Below, piece after piece: positions 36,402-46,021 of a stretch of 64,000 nt of DNA (the stretch's first letter is position 1; each line of letters begins with the position of its first letter). The position numbers were made by a program, and so were the translations under genes. A model generated the notes under the pieces. That model was not told where the DNA came from. It did no database searches and saw nothing but the letters and a program-made list of their open reading frames with translations. The stretch spans positions 46,420-110,419 of the forward strand of contig NZ_MLFP01000017.1 of NCBI RefSeq assembly GCF_002095465.1, in the 5' to 3' direction. This DNA is from Pantoea rodasii (GTDB taxonomy: Bacteria > Pseudomonadota > Gammaproteobacteria > Enterobacterales > Enterobacteriaceae).

Positions 36402-38377
36402 CTATGAGTTTGAGCTATTCAACGGCCGATACAGCAGCAGCGCCAGCCAAGGGCCACCCATCAGCGTTGCCATCAGACCCGCAGGATCTGCCGTGGATAG
36501 AGCAAATTACTGCCGGCCCAGTCAGCCAGCATCATCAAAATGGCCGCGATCACGGCAGCGAACAGCATCTGTTCCATAGGCTTGCGTGCTCCCAGTTGGC
36601 GGGCCAATTGCGGGCCAAGTAAGCCGATAAACGACAGTGGCCCAACAATTAAGGTGGCAACGCCGGTCATCCCCGCGGCCAGCAGCATCAGCAATAACCG
36701 GGATTGAGTGACGTTCAGGCCAAGCGAGGAGGGAATTCCCTGCAGTGGCAATAGCAACATCGCTCGCCGCAGCAGAGGAGTGAGCGCCAGCAGTAGCAGC
36801 GCCAGTGTGAAAGCCACCACGGCGATAGGCGTGCTGACGTAATAGGTGGATCCGGTCATCAGCTGGCGCAGCATGGCCGCGGGCATACCGTTATTACTGA
36901 TGACAATCGCGGCAACGGACTGGAACAGTGCGGTAATGGCTAGCCCGCTCAGCAGCATGCGTTGTGGATTGAGGGCATAGTGGCGCGCCTGCCACAACGT
37001 TATCCCCAGTGTGATCAGCGCACCTGCCGCACTACTGGCGATCATCACCGACATACCTGCCATCGGCCAGATTAACAGTTGCACGGTAATGCCGAGTGAG
37101 GCGCCGGCACCGATGCCGAGCAATTCCGGGCTGGCCATCGGATTGCGGCTGATGCGTTGCAAAATAACGCCCGCAGCCGCCAGCAACACACCGGCGGCAA
37201 TAGCGGCCAGCAGACGTGGCAGGCGAAATGGCAACATCACCTGGATCTCAGTGAAGGAATTCCAGCGCCAGCCAGTAACACCATGAGCAAAGGCGAGCGC
37301 AACGACCAGCATCACAATAAACAGAGCAAGCACCGGCAGACGTGTAAAACGTCGCGTTGGAAAAGGTGAAGGCTGAGGCTCGTTAACATCAGGCTGGAAG
37401 AGATGGCGCAGGCGCGGCAAAACCACAGTAGTAGCGGCGCGCCTGCCAATGCAGTCATCATGCCCGTAGGATCAACAACCTTGTATGCCATTGAGACGAC
37501 TGACCCACTGATCGGTCAGCCACAGCAAACCGGCGGCCAGCAGCGGTGACCAGAGAAGCTTCTGGCGCAGGCTTTTTGCACCAGCTAGGGCCGCCAGATG
37601 TGGCGCAGCGAGCGCGATAAAACCGATGACGCCCACCACACTGATCACCAGGCTGCTGATCAATAACGCAGAAAATATCGCAATGCCACGCACCCACCCG
37701 GCGGGTAAGCCGATTGAGCGGGTAACGCGTTCATCCAATGCTAGCAGGCGCAAAGGGCGCAAAATCAGCAGCACGGGAAACGCAGCGATCAGCAAGCGCG
37801 GCAATAGCCACCATAATGCATCCGCGTTCTCTTGTGCCAGCGAGCCGCCACCCCAGATAAACACGGCGGACAGCGAGCGATCATAGATGATCGACAGCAG
37901 CAGATTGGCCGCGCCGCAATACAGATTCACCAGCATACCTGCCAGCGTTAACGCCAGCGGAGTCAATCCCTGACGTAAACTGAGCAGAAACACCAGCACA
38001 AAAGCGACGATCGCGCCGCTTAGCGCAATCCATTCACGACCCACCAGCAGCCATGCCGGTACCATTAAGGTAGTGAGGGAAAGGGCTAAGGTTGCGCCGG
38101 AAGCAATGCCCAGCGTCATCGGCTCAGCTAACGGATTGCGCAACGCCTGTTGCATCACCACTCCGGTAAAGCCCAATGCCAGGCCGCATAATATCGCCAT
38201 GCCCTGACGCGGCAACCACATCAGTGTGAAGACTTGTTGCGCCAGCGAGGGCATTGCGGTGCTGTGCAGTGCTTGCCAGGCATCGCGCCACGACAGTTGC
38301 TGCGTCAGCTGCTCAAGGCAAAGCATCAGCGCTAACGTGAAAAGCAAAAGTGTCAAAGAGGCAGGATGGCGGCTCAT
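36402..38377 (-). pseudogene. fhuB: Ferric hydroxamate ABC permease FhuB, with three indels
   Basis: The corrected length is about 658 aa, matching E. coli FhuB (660), which is two fused FecCD-type permease halves. The N-half (38377 to 37472) contains QQALRNPLAEPMTLGIASGATLALS and VVGVIGFIALAAPHLA. The C-half (37426 to 36473) contains QRISRNPMASPELLGIGAGASLGI and IVGPLSFIGLLGPQLARQLG. Three indels break it: an extra A near 37477, one A missing from 37419-37422, and one G missing at 36484-36485. The last restores the family C-terminus (PAGLMATLMGGPWLALLLYRP) with a stop at 36402. It overlaps fhuD by four bases. No FhuC ATPase gene is present. Confidence 0.88.
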
Positions 38378-39246
38378 GGATTTGCCTCATTAAATGCGTT
38401 TACCAGCGCTTCGGCGAAACGCACGGCGGTGAGCACGCCCCCTTCCGTCGAAAGTCCATCTGGTAACACCAGCAGCCGATGTCCATCCGGCCGCGTCAGC
38501 GTATGCCACAACGGAGACTGCAGCACCGGGTTGAGGTCAATCTCCGGCCAGGAAGGAAGCAGCACCAGCCAACCGGGCGGCAACTGCGTGAGCTGCTCCA
38601 GTTCCAGCGTGGCATAACCTTGCGCGCCCACCGCAAACGGCGTGTGGTGGGGCAGGTCAAGCAATCCCAGCACGTCAAAAAACAGACTGCCCGCGCCCAA
38701 GGCCAGCACATTCAGGGTATCCAGTGGATGCAGCAAATAGATTGGTTTGTCTTTAAAGCGAATGGCTTGCTGTCGTGCGCGCTCCAGGCGTTGCAGTAAA
38801 CCTGTTATCACTTCGTCAGCACGTGGGCGGATGTCAGCCAACTGTGCCAGCGCATACAGATTCTGCTGTGCCTGCTGCCACGGATAGGGGCCACTTGTCG
38901 AAAAATAGGATAACGGGGCAATACGGGAGAGTTGTGCTTCGGCCATACGGTGCGCGGGCGTGACCAGTAACGCGTCTGGTCGCAGTTCAAACAGGGTTTC
39001 GTAATTGGGTTGGAACAGCAAACCCACGTCGGCGACCTGTTCGGGGAGCGGAGGCTGGCTAAACAGGCGGCGATACCAATCGGGCGCGGCAACGCCCACC
39101 GGCGTGATGCCCAACAGCAGAGCCATTTCGGTGATTCCCCAATCGAGGATCACCCAGCGCGGCGTCGTTTTAGCCCGCAGCGGAAACGAAAAAAGGGCCG
39201 CGCCTGCCAGCGCGCCCTTGATCAGTGTTCGACGACGGATTACCAC
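38374..39246 (-). CDS. fhuD: Ferric hydroxamate binding protein FhuD
   Basis: This 290-aa class III binding protein starts at GTG 39246 (MVIRRRTLIKGALAGAALFSFPLRA), giving a twin-arginine type signal like E. coli FhuD. The mature part has PRWVILDWGITEMALLLGITPVGVA, the long connecting helix, RPDALLVTPAH and LLHPLDTLNVLALGAGSLFFDVLG. It passes ferric hydroxamates (ferrichrome, ferrioxamine) to FhuB. Its start overlaps the corrected end of the receptor gene. Confidence 0.88.
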   Translation of the reverse strand: MVIRRRTLIKGALAGAALFSFPLRAKTTPRWVILDWGITEMALLLGITPVGVAAPDWYRRLFSQPPLPEQVADVGLLFQPNYETLFELRPDALLVTPAHRMAEAQLSRIAPLSYFSTSGPYPWQQAQQNLYALAQLADIRPRADEVITGLLQRLERARQQAIRFKDKPIYLLHPLDTLNVLALGAGSLFFDVLGLLDLPHHTPFAVGAQGYATLELEQLTQLPPGWLVLLPSWPEIDLNPVLQSPLWHTLTRPDGHRLLVLPDGLSTEGGVLTAVRFAEALVNAFNEANP

Positions 39247-41365
39247 TGATAACTTACCGTGGCGATCAATTGTCGGCGTAAGCAAAGTGACAGCCCAGAT
39301 CGTTACAGTTGCTGATGTACTGTTTATCGGTCAGGTTTTGCAGATTCAGACCAAGCTGCCAATCCTTCCAGCGATAGCGCATCATCGCGTCGTAGATCAT
39401 CGCAGCCGGTACTTTCAGGCTGTTGTCGCTAGTGGCATAGCTGGTACCCACGTACCGACCGCCGCCGCCAATCGTCAGGCCATCCAATACGCCCGGAAGC
39501 GCGTATTCGGTCCAGAGCGCGGCAGTCTGGCGGGCAATCGCCACCGGCTGCTTACCTTGCGTATCATCATTGGCTGACAGCACTTTTGGATTGGTCAATG
39601 CATAGGAGGCGTTGACCAGCCAGCGTGAGGTGATATTCGCTTTCGCTTCCAGCTCTAATCCTTGCGAACGAATCTCGCCGGTTTGCACCGAGTAGTTCGC
39701 GTGGTCCGGATCGGCGGTCAGCACGTTGGTTTGGCGCAGATCGTAGAGGGCCGCACTGAACAGCGCATTGAAGCCGGTTGGCTGATACTTAATCCCCAGC
39801 TCCGACTGTTTGCCTTTGGTCGGCTTAAACGGATCGCCGCCAAAGGAGGTGCCCGCCTGTGGCTGGAATGACGTGCCGTAGCTGATGTAAGGCGCAATGC
39901 CGTTATCAAAGTGATACAGCAATCCTGCACGGCCGGTGGTGGCGTAATCATTCAGCTCAGTGCGCGTGCCGCTGACCCAGTTCTGGCTGCGGGTTTGCGC
40001 TTTGTCATAACGACCGCCCAGATTTAGTACCCAGTTATTCCACTTCATGCTGTCTTGCAGGTAAATGCCCTGCTGAGTCATGAACGAGCGGCTGTGATAA
40101 TCGATCGACGGCGATTCCACCGGCGTACTGTAATCCGGATTGAGGTAGCTGATATCGGAAGCGCTGCCATAACCGCTGTTCTGTCGCAAATCGTCATGCA
40201 CAAAATCGACACCGAGCGTCAGCGCGTGATTGATGGCGCCAGTATCCAGATTGCCTTGCAGATTGGTATCCACATCAAAGGCATTGAACGACTCGATCAC
40301 CCGCATACTGTCGCGGCTTACGGTGGCCGATCCATCGGTGATGGTCGCGGTCGGATAGACCATCTGATAATCGCTGCTGGTGTGCAGGTAGCGCAGGTTT
40401 TGATGCACGCTCCAGACGTCATCGAATTTGTGCATAAAGTCATAGCCAATACTGGCCTGCTCACGACGATAGTAATCAAAGCCGGGCTGGCCGCCGTAGA
40501 ATTTGTCAGAGTAGTTACCCTGCGCCAGCTTGATCAGGCTGCCTTCCAGCGGCAGCTGGTTGTAAAAACCGGTGTAGGGATCTTTGCGGAACTGGCCGAG
40601 CAACGTCAGGCGCGTATCGTCGTTAGGCTGCCAGGTCAGCGCGGGTGCGATATCGTAATGCTTGTATTTGGTGTAATCGACTTGCGTGTCATTACGCGAC
40701 CAGGTGCCGGTGATGCGTCCCAGCCAGTGTTCGTCGTTATCCAGTGCGCCTGAGAGATCGAGTCCGGTTTCGAACAGATTATGGCTGCCGGTCGTGACAA
40801 AAATCTGGTGGATCGGTTCGGCGGTCGGCCGCTTGCTTATCAGGTTAATCACGCCACCTGGGCTCGCCTGGCCGAATGTCACTGAACTTGGACCTTTGAC
40901 CACTTCAACGCGATCCAGCAGGAATGTGTCGTAATTCGGACGCGACCAGTAAGTTACCGTTGGCAGGCGCAGGCCATCCAGGTATTCATCAGCGGCAAAA
41001 CCACGGATATAGATGTCGTCAAAACGGTAATCCGCACCGCCGCCTTCGGCACCAATTCCCGCGTTGTAACGCAGTGCTTGTGGCACATTCAATGCTGCCT
41101 GTGAAGCCATTTGCGCTTCGGTGATCACCGAGATACTTTGCGGTGTTTCGATAATCGGTCGCGTGCTCTTCGTCACCGCATCTGCTTTCGTCGCCACCTG
41201 ATTCCAGCTATCGGCATCAGTGCCGTTGTTGTCGACGCTGCTCGCCGTCACGGTAAGCGTATTATTCGAATTATTATTCTCAGCCGCCCAGCCAGGCGCG
41301 CTGCTGATTAACATCAGCAGCAATGCGCTCAGTGGCTTGCGCTGAAAGGTGCGATGACCTGGCAT
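39240..41365 (-). pseudogene. TonB-dependent ferric hydroxamate receptor, frameshifted at the last codons
   Basis: This outer-membrane receptor would be about 708 aa with a signal peptide (PLSALLLMLISSAPGWAA), a plug (TPQSISVITEAQMASQAALNVPQALRYNAGIG, DDIYIRGFAADEYLDGLRLP, VEVVKGPSSVTFGQASPGGVINLISKRP) and a 22-strand barrel. It resembles FhuA/FoxA/FcuA receptors. The frame stops at 39266 after FAYADN. Adding one G near 39272 (plus strand) continues to ATVSYQW and a stop at 39240, giving the C-terminal aromatic needed for barrel assembly. There is no N-terminal signalling domain. A Fur box lies 41 bp upstream. Confidence 0.88.
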
Positions 41366-41405
41366 TTATTTTCCCCGATATGTTCCAATGGACTCAAATA
41401 GTGAT

Positions 41406-41424
41406 ACAAATGATAATCATTACT
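41406..41424. promoter_or_regulatory. Fur box
   Basis: ACAAATGATAATCATTACT matches 14 of 19 positions of the Fur consensus, with an intact core GATAATCATTA. It lies between the divergent receptor and AraC-type genes and should repress one or both when iron is sufficient. Confidence 0.8.
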
Positions 41425-41431
41425 ATCTTAT

Positions 41432-42307
41432 TTGATAGCGTCCTGCTGGCGGGTTTGCACCTTCTTAATCGCAAATAGCGCAGAGCAGACATCAATCGGC
41501 AATTTAACGGGATTGGGTGAAAGGGTGTTGCAGAAACCACTTGCGGCGGAAATGACGCCAGCACTGCCATTACTCGCCACGCGCGAAATGCATTATCAGG
41601 CTGGTCGTGAGGAGCGTTGGCACGCGCATGAAGTGGCGCAACTGGTGCTTTGCTTGCAAGGGGTGATGCGGGTGCAAACGCAAAGTGCCTCCTGGACTTT
41701 GACGCCCGGGCGTGCGCTATGGCTGCCGGGGACATTGCCCCATGCTCTGACGGCGCTGAGCGACATTCGTAGCTCAAGCCTGTACCTCGATCCCAAATTG
41801 GCACGCGCGTTTTGGCCGCAGGCTCGCAGCATGGTGATTTCGCCGTTATTGCAGGTGTTAATGCAAAAAATGGTTGAGATCGAGTTGCAGCCAGAGCCAG
41901 AAATGGGGCGCATGGAGCTGATCTCGCCACTTTTGTTGGATGAGATCCGCCGTGCGCCGGATGGATTGGTGTGTAATCTGCCATTGCCGAGCGATCGTCG
42001 TCTGTTGAACATTTGCCAGCAGTTACTGGCAACGCCTGCCAGTGGCGATACGCTGGAAGAGTGGGGGCATCGGGTGGGTGCCAGTTCGCGCACGCTGGCG
42101 CGCTTGTTCCGCGAGCAAACTGGCATCACCTTTACGCAATGGCGCCAGCAGCTACGCTTATCCGAAGCATTGGTGCAATTGGCGCAAGGTCAGACGGTAT
42201 TGCGCACTGCTAACCAACTCGGCTACCAAAGCCCGAGTGCTTTTATCTCCATGTTTCGTCGGTTAATGGGTGAAACGCCGCAGCGTTTTTTGAGAATTTC
42301 AGCCTGA
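41432..42307 (+). CDS. AraC family transcriptional regulator
   Basis: This regulator is up to 291 aa. The N-terminal cupin-like sensor starts near LLATREMHYQAGREERWHAHEVAQLVLCLQG. The C-terminal AraC DNA-binding domain has two HTHs (LEEWGHRVGASSRTLARLFREQTGITFTQWRQQLRLSEAL and VLRTANQLGYQSPSAFISMFRRLMGETPQRF). The start is unclear: 41432 is the longest, while GTG 41525 or ATG 41552 fits the sensor domain better. Divergence from the iron-uptake genes across a Fur box suggests it responds to the ferric siderophore or iron. Its stop lies inside a parS-like palindrome. Confidence 0.85.
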   Translation: MIASCWRVCTFLIANSAEQTSIGNLTGLGERVLQKPLAAEMTPALPLLATREMHYQAGREERWHAHEVAQLVLCLQGVMRVQTQSASWTLTPGRALWLPGTLPHALTALSDIRSSSLYLDPKLARAFWPQARSMVISPLLQVLMQKMVEIELQPEPEMGRMELISPLLLDEIRRAPDGLVCNLPLPSDRRLLNICQQLLATPASGDTLEEWGHRVGASSRTLARLFREQTGITFTQWRQQLRLSEALVQLAQGQTVLRTANQLGYQSPSAFISMFRRLMGETPQRFLRISA

Positions 42308-42310
42308 AAT
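42296..42310. repeat. Distal parS-like palindrome
   Basis: ATTTCAGCCTGAAAT is identical to the 15-bp palindrome found twice next to parB. In reverse orientation the match extends to 19 of 20 bases of the longer repeat. It spans the stop codons of the AraC gene and of the convergent SDR remnant. Confidence 0.55.
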
Positions 42311-42511
42311 CGCCAGAGATATTTTCCCTCCATGCCCACTGGCAGTAGGGCGCACGGTTATTTCGTTAGCGTCGATTTCGCCAGGCTGGTTGATGGCCCA
42401 ACTGAGCGCTTTCACAATCGCTTCTGGCTGCAGATCAATCTGTCGATGGCGCTTCATCGCATGCCACGCTGTCGCCTGGGCAATTAACCGGGCAACTACA
42501 GGCACATTCAC
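42299..42511 (-). pseudogene. C-terminal remnant of a short-chain dehydrogenase
   Basis: Seventy codons are open from a GTG at 42511. The tail reads LQPEAIVKALSWAINQPGEIDANEITVRPTASG, which matches the extreme C-terminus of classical SDR enzymes (the DIA.A..FALSQP...INEI.IRPT pattern). The Rossmann core and catalytic residues, about 180 residues, are missing. The upstream part is replaced by a short membrane-protein ORF whose stop overlaps this GTG. Confidence 0.7.
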
Positions 42512-42642
42512 TTAACGAATGCCATCACGGCAATCACCGCCACAATCCAAAATAACGCACAGCCTGCCAGCATCCACTGCCAAATCTGGTGGCGTTCAGG
42601 ATTGAAAAGCGCATTGATGCGTGCACCTAAAATCGTTTGCAT
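42508..42642 (-). CDS. Small membrane protein, 44 aa
   Basis: An ATG at 42642 with GAGG five bases upstream opens a 44-codon frame: a polar N-terminus (MQTILGARINALFNPERHQ) then a helix of about 23 residues (MLAGCALFWIVAVIAVMAF) ending in VK. The start signal and the single clean hydrophobic helix suggest a real small inner-membrane protein. I do not recognise the family. It is easily missed because of its length. Confidence 0.55.
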   Translation of the reverse strand: MQTILGARINALFNPERHQIWQWMLAGCALFWIVAVIAVMAFVK

Positions 42643-42793
42643 AGAAACCTCGGGTCAGAATGTTTAATCGGATATTGAGTGGCTGCGTTCAGAAAGGTCT
42701 GGCAGCGGATAGGAACATTCTGACTATTTCTTAAACAGCGATCGACGAGACCAGTCTTGTTTATGCGAGGGAAAAAAGCGGGAGAGGGGCCTG

Positions 42794-42824
42794 CAGCCGC
42801 GCAGAATAGGATTTCACGCGGCTG
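42794..42824 (-). terminator. Hairpin after the SDR gene
   Basis: Perfect 8-bp arms CAGCCGCG/CGCGGCTG enclose a 15-base loop, 13 bp beyond the minus-strand stop. There is no T-tract, so termination is uncertain. Confidence 0.3.
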
Positions 42825-42836
42825 GGGACTACGATT

Positions 42837-43541
42837 TTACACGCTGTGGGTGACTCCCCCATCAACACGAATATTCTGAGCGGTGATGTAAGCCGCGCCG
42901 GGTGAGGCGAGAAACGCGATGGTGGCGGCGACTTCTTCTGCGGTGCCGTAGCGCTTGAGCGGTACGCTATCCTGGCGAGCATCGTTTTTAGGCAAGCTGT
43001 CGATCCAGCCCGGTAACACATTATTGATGCGAATATTATCCGCTGCGTAGGTGTCGGCGAAAATTTTGGTGAATGAGGCAAGACCGGCGCGGAACACTGC
43101 TGAAGTCGGGAACATGTCCGTTGGCTCGAAAGTCCAGGCGGATGAGATGTTGATAATGCTGCCACCGCCCTGTTTTTGCATAATCGGGGTGACCAGTCGC
43201 GCGGCACGCACCACATTCAGGAAATAAGTTTCCATACCGACCTGCCAGTCATTATCACTCAGTTCCAGAATCGGCGCGCGCGGCCCATGACCGGCACTGT
43301 TGACCAGCACATCAACACGACCCCAGCGTTCCATCGTGGATTCAACCAGTTTTTGTAAGTCATCCACTGACTGGTTTGATCCGGTGATACCCAATCCGCC
43401 TAAACGCTCAGCTAAGGCTTCCCCTTTGCCAGAAGAGGAAAGGATCGCAACGTGATAGCCATCCGCTGCCAGTTTTTCCGCTGCTGCGGCACCCATACCA
43501 CTGCCGCCTGCCACAATCACTGCTACTTTTTCTACTGTCAT
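42837..43541 (-). CDS. SDR family protein lacking the catalytic Tyr and Lys
   Basis: This 234-aa Rossmann protein has a slightly altered cofactor loop (VAVIVAGGSGMGAAAAEKLAADG), NSAGHG, the catalytic-type Ser in IINISSAW and a C-terminal RVDGG. At the YxxxK position it reads SAVFR (within FPTSAVFRAGLASF), so Tyr is Ser and Lys is Arg. It may therefore be a non-catalytic or altered SDR. Homologues are usually annotated as plain SDR oxidoreductases. It is divergent from a LysR gene 106 bp away, which probably controls it. Confidence 0.85.
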   Translation of the reverse strand: MTVEKVAVIVAGGSGMGAAAAEKLAADGYHVAILSSSGKGEALAERLGGLGITGSNQSVDDLQKLVESTMERWGRVDVLVNSAGHGPRAPILELSDNDWQVGMETYFLNVVRAARLVTPIMQKQGGGSIINISSAWTFEPTDMFPTSAVFRAGLASFTKIFADTYAADNIRINNVLPGWIDSLPKNDARQDSVPLKRYGTAEEVAATIAFLASPGAAYITAQNIRVDGGVTHSV

Positions 43542-43647
43542 AATCCAGATCCTTTTTATCTCCGAAGTCGATTTAATGCAGTATAGGGTTTAAATTCAGC
43601 TGCAGAGAGTCAGTCTGATTCGCAATTGACGATAGGAAAACTACAGG

Positions 43648-44550
43648 ATGAGTCAGGGATTTCCCACGCTGCCGCCACTCAATGCGCTGAAGGTATTTGA
43701 AGCAGTAACGCGTCATCTCAATTTTCGCCTCGCCGCTGAAGAGCTGGGCGTGACTCAGGGCGCGGTGGCTCAGCAAATTCGTGGACTGGAAAGTAGCCTC
43801 GGGCTGAAATTGTTCGAACGGCTGCCGCGGACGTTAGCGCTAACCGGAGCGGGTGCAGGCTATGCGGTGAGTGTTCGCCAGGCGTTTGAGTTGATTGATG
43901 AGGCCACACGTGCCTTGCGACCCGAGCCGGATCGTTTGACCTTAAGCGTCACGCCGACTTTTGCCAGCCGCTGGATGTTGCCGCGCTTACCCGCATTCAC
44001 CGCCGCATGGCCGGATATTGATCTTCGCGTTCTGGCATCGGAAAGACTGGTGCAGTTTCATCATGAAGGCGTTGATGTGGCGGTGCGCTATGGTCGCCCG
44101 CCGTTTGGCGCTGGGCTGGATGCCACGCTGCTGTTCAGCCAAAGTGTCATGGCAGTGGTCAGTCCGGATTTATTGGCTGAGTTGGGCGATCCACAGGATC
44201 AAAGTCACTGCCAGCGCTATGTCATGCTGCATGACGGGCACCATCTTTGGCCTGCCTTTCTCGCTTTGGTCTTCCCGCATAGCACGCTACATCATCAGCA
44301 TCATTCGCGTTTTAACCAGACCGCGCTGGCGTTAGAGGCGGCGAACAACGGGCAGGGCATCGCCCTCACCAGCCCGCATTTTGTACAAAACGATCTTGCC
44401 AGCGGTCGTCTGGTGCCCGCTTTTCCACAATCAATGACTGTTGATGCGGGCTGGTATCTGGTGTCACCACGACGCCCGCGCGAACATCCAGCTGTCGCAG
44501 CAGTGCGGGCGTGGTTGCTGAAACAAGTAAAAACAGCCATAAATCAATGA
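43648..44550 (+). CDS. LysR family regulator (GcvA-like)
   Basis: This 300-aa regulator has an N-terminal winged HTH (LPPLNALKVFEAVTRHLNFRLAAEELGVTQGAVAQQIRGLESSLGLKLFERLPRTLALTGAG) as in GcvA. The effector domain has LSVTPTFASRWMLPRLPAFTAAWPDIDLRVLASERLVQFHHEGVDVAVRYG. It likely acts on the divergent SDR gene and itself. The inducer is unknown. Confidence 0.9.
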   Translation: MSQGFPTLPPLNALKVFEAVTRHLNFRLAAEELGVTQGAVAQQIRGLESSLGLKLFERLPRTLALTGAGAGYAVSVRQAFELIDEATRALRPEPDRLTLSVTPTFASRWMLPRLPAFTAAWPDIDLRVLASERLVQFHHEGVDVAVRYGRPPFGAGLDATLLFSQSVMAVVSPDLLAELGDPQDQSHCQRYVMLHDGHHLWPAFLALVFPHSTLHHQHHSRFNQTALALEAANNGQGIALTSPHFVQNDLASGRLVPAFPQSMTVDAGWYLVSPRRPREHPAVAAVRAWLLKQVKTAINQ

Positions 44551-44812
44551 AAAAAGGGACGGTTTTTGTTCAATGCCAAAATCAGTAAAACTGATGATCC
44601 TGGGAAGATCATGAATGTTATAACTGACTGAAGATGCAATCATGGGCATTTATCCTGCAAACGCAGTGGATTAGCAAAATATCACGATATTTCAGCAAGT
44701 AACCCTGCGCATTGCGCGTTGCAATCCGCTAAAGGCTGTGAATAAATACGAGGTCAATCTTCATAAAAATGCCATAAAGGCCAGGCGCTCGCCTGAAAAG
44801 ATCATTGCCATC

Positions 44813-46000
44813 ATGACCGACCTTAAAGATGTTTTAGCCAGGGACATCAGCGCTAGAAGTGAAAACTTGGAAGCGCACCTGATTGCCATCCGCCGTGATA
44901 TTCATGCGCATCCCGAACTTGGTTTCGATACCCTTCGCACCGCCAATATTGTCGAGCAGGAGTTGCTGCGCCTCGGCCTTGAGCCAAAAACAGGTGTGGG
45001 CAGAACCGGTGTGGTGGTCGATATTGTGGGCGATCATCCGGGAAAAACGGTTTTGCTGCGCGCCGATATGGACGCTCTGCCGATTCATGAACAGACAGGA
45101 CTGCCGTTTAGCAGTATTTATCCGGGTAAAATGCACGCTTGTGGACATGACATCCATACGGCAACGTTGCTGGGTGTTTCGGCGATTCTGTTGCACTATC
45201 GCACCCAGTTGCGGGGCACCGCACGGCTGATTTTCCAGCCGGCAGAAGAGACGCCTGAAAGCGGTGCCGAAGCGATGATCGCTGATGGTGTCGCGGAGGG
45301 GGTGGATCTGGCGATTACGTTGCATAACAAACCGGAACTGGCAGCAGGGGAAATTGCCCTGACACGCGGGGCGAGCACTGCATCCAGCGACGAATTTGAC
45401 GTGGTCGTGCACGGTAAATCGACCCATGCCGCGCGCCCTCATATGGGCACCGATCCTATTATTGCGGCCGTGAATCTCATCAGCCAGTTGCAGACCATCA
45501 TCTCACGCGAACTTGATCCCGCTAATTCTGCTGTGCTGACCATTGGCCATATTCACGGCGGTTCAACACACAACATTATTTCCGACAGCTGTTTAATTCA
45601 GGGTACCGTGCGTGCTAAATCGCCTGAAGCCCGCGCGCATATCGAAAATGCATTTAAACGTATCTGTGCCGGCGTGGCCTTATCGCTAAACACCCGCATT
45701 GAAGTGAATTATCAACGTGGCGTGCCCCCGCTGATGAATGATGATGCGCTGATTGATGCGCTGGAACCCATTCTCTCACACCAGTTTGGTAAACCGATTG
45801 TGGCTAAATCCAGCGCCAGCTTTGGTGCGGAAGATTTCTCACTGTTTACTGAACGCGCACCGGGCTGCCAGATCCACATTGGATCCGGCGCGCCGGGCCG
45901 TGACGACCATCTGCATAATTCGGATTACCAACCCGACGAGCGCAGTATTCATGCAGGCACTCAGGCATTAGCCCGATTGGCCATCGATTTACTCTCCTAA
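44813..46000 (+). CDS. M20D family amidohydrolase (N-acyl amino acid hydrolase)
   Basis: This 395-aa enzyme from ATG 44813 (the frame is open from 44738) belongs to the hippurate/IAA-amino acid hydrolase group. HPELGFDT, the metal ligands in KMHACGHDIHTATLLGV, QPAEETPESGAEAMI, THAARPHMGTDPI and the C-terminal SFGAEDFSLF are present. It would deacylate an amino acid conjugate. It lies 21 bp before a complete amino-acid ABC transporter, so the substrate is probably imported by that system or its product re-imported (inference). Plant-associated relatives may act on auxin conjugates; not shown here. Confidence 0.88.
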   Translation: MTDLKDVLARDISARSENLEAHLIAIRRDIHAHPELGFDTLRTANIVEQELLRLGLEPKTGVGRTGVVVDIVGDHPGKTVLLRADMDALPIHEQTGLPFSSIYPGKMHACGHDIHTATLLGVSAILLHYRTQLRGTARLIFQPAEETPESGAEAMIADGVAEGVDLAITLHNKPELAAGEIALTRGASTASSDEFDVVVHGKSTHAARPHMGTDPIIAAVNLISQLQTIISRELDPANSAVLTIGHIHGGSTHNIISDSCLIQGTVRAKSPEARAHIENAFKRICAGVALSLNTRIEVNYQRGVPPLMNDDALIDALEPILSHQFGKPIVAKSSASFGAEDFSLFTERAPGCQIHIGSGAPGRDDHLHNSDYQPDERSIHAGTQALARLAIDLLS

Positions 46001-46021
46001 AATAATGAAATCTGAGGTTTT

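Noticed and set aside
42296..42310. Palindrome as a bidirectional terminator for the AraC gene and SDR remnant
   Set aside because: The stem has only six AT-rich pairs with a 3-base loop and no T-tract on either side. Its match to the parB-adjacent repeats is more telling.
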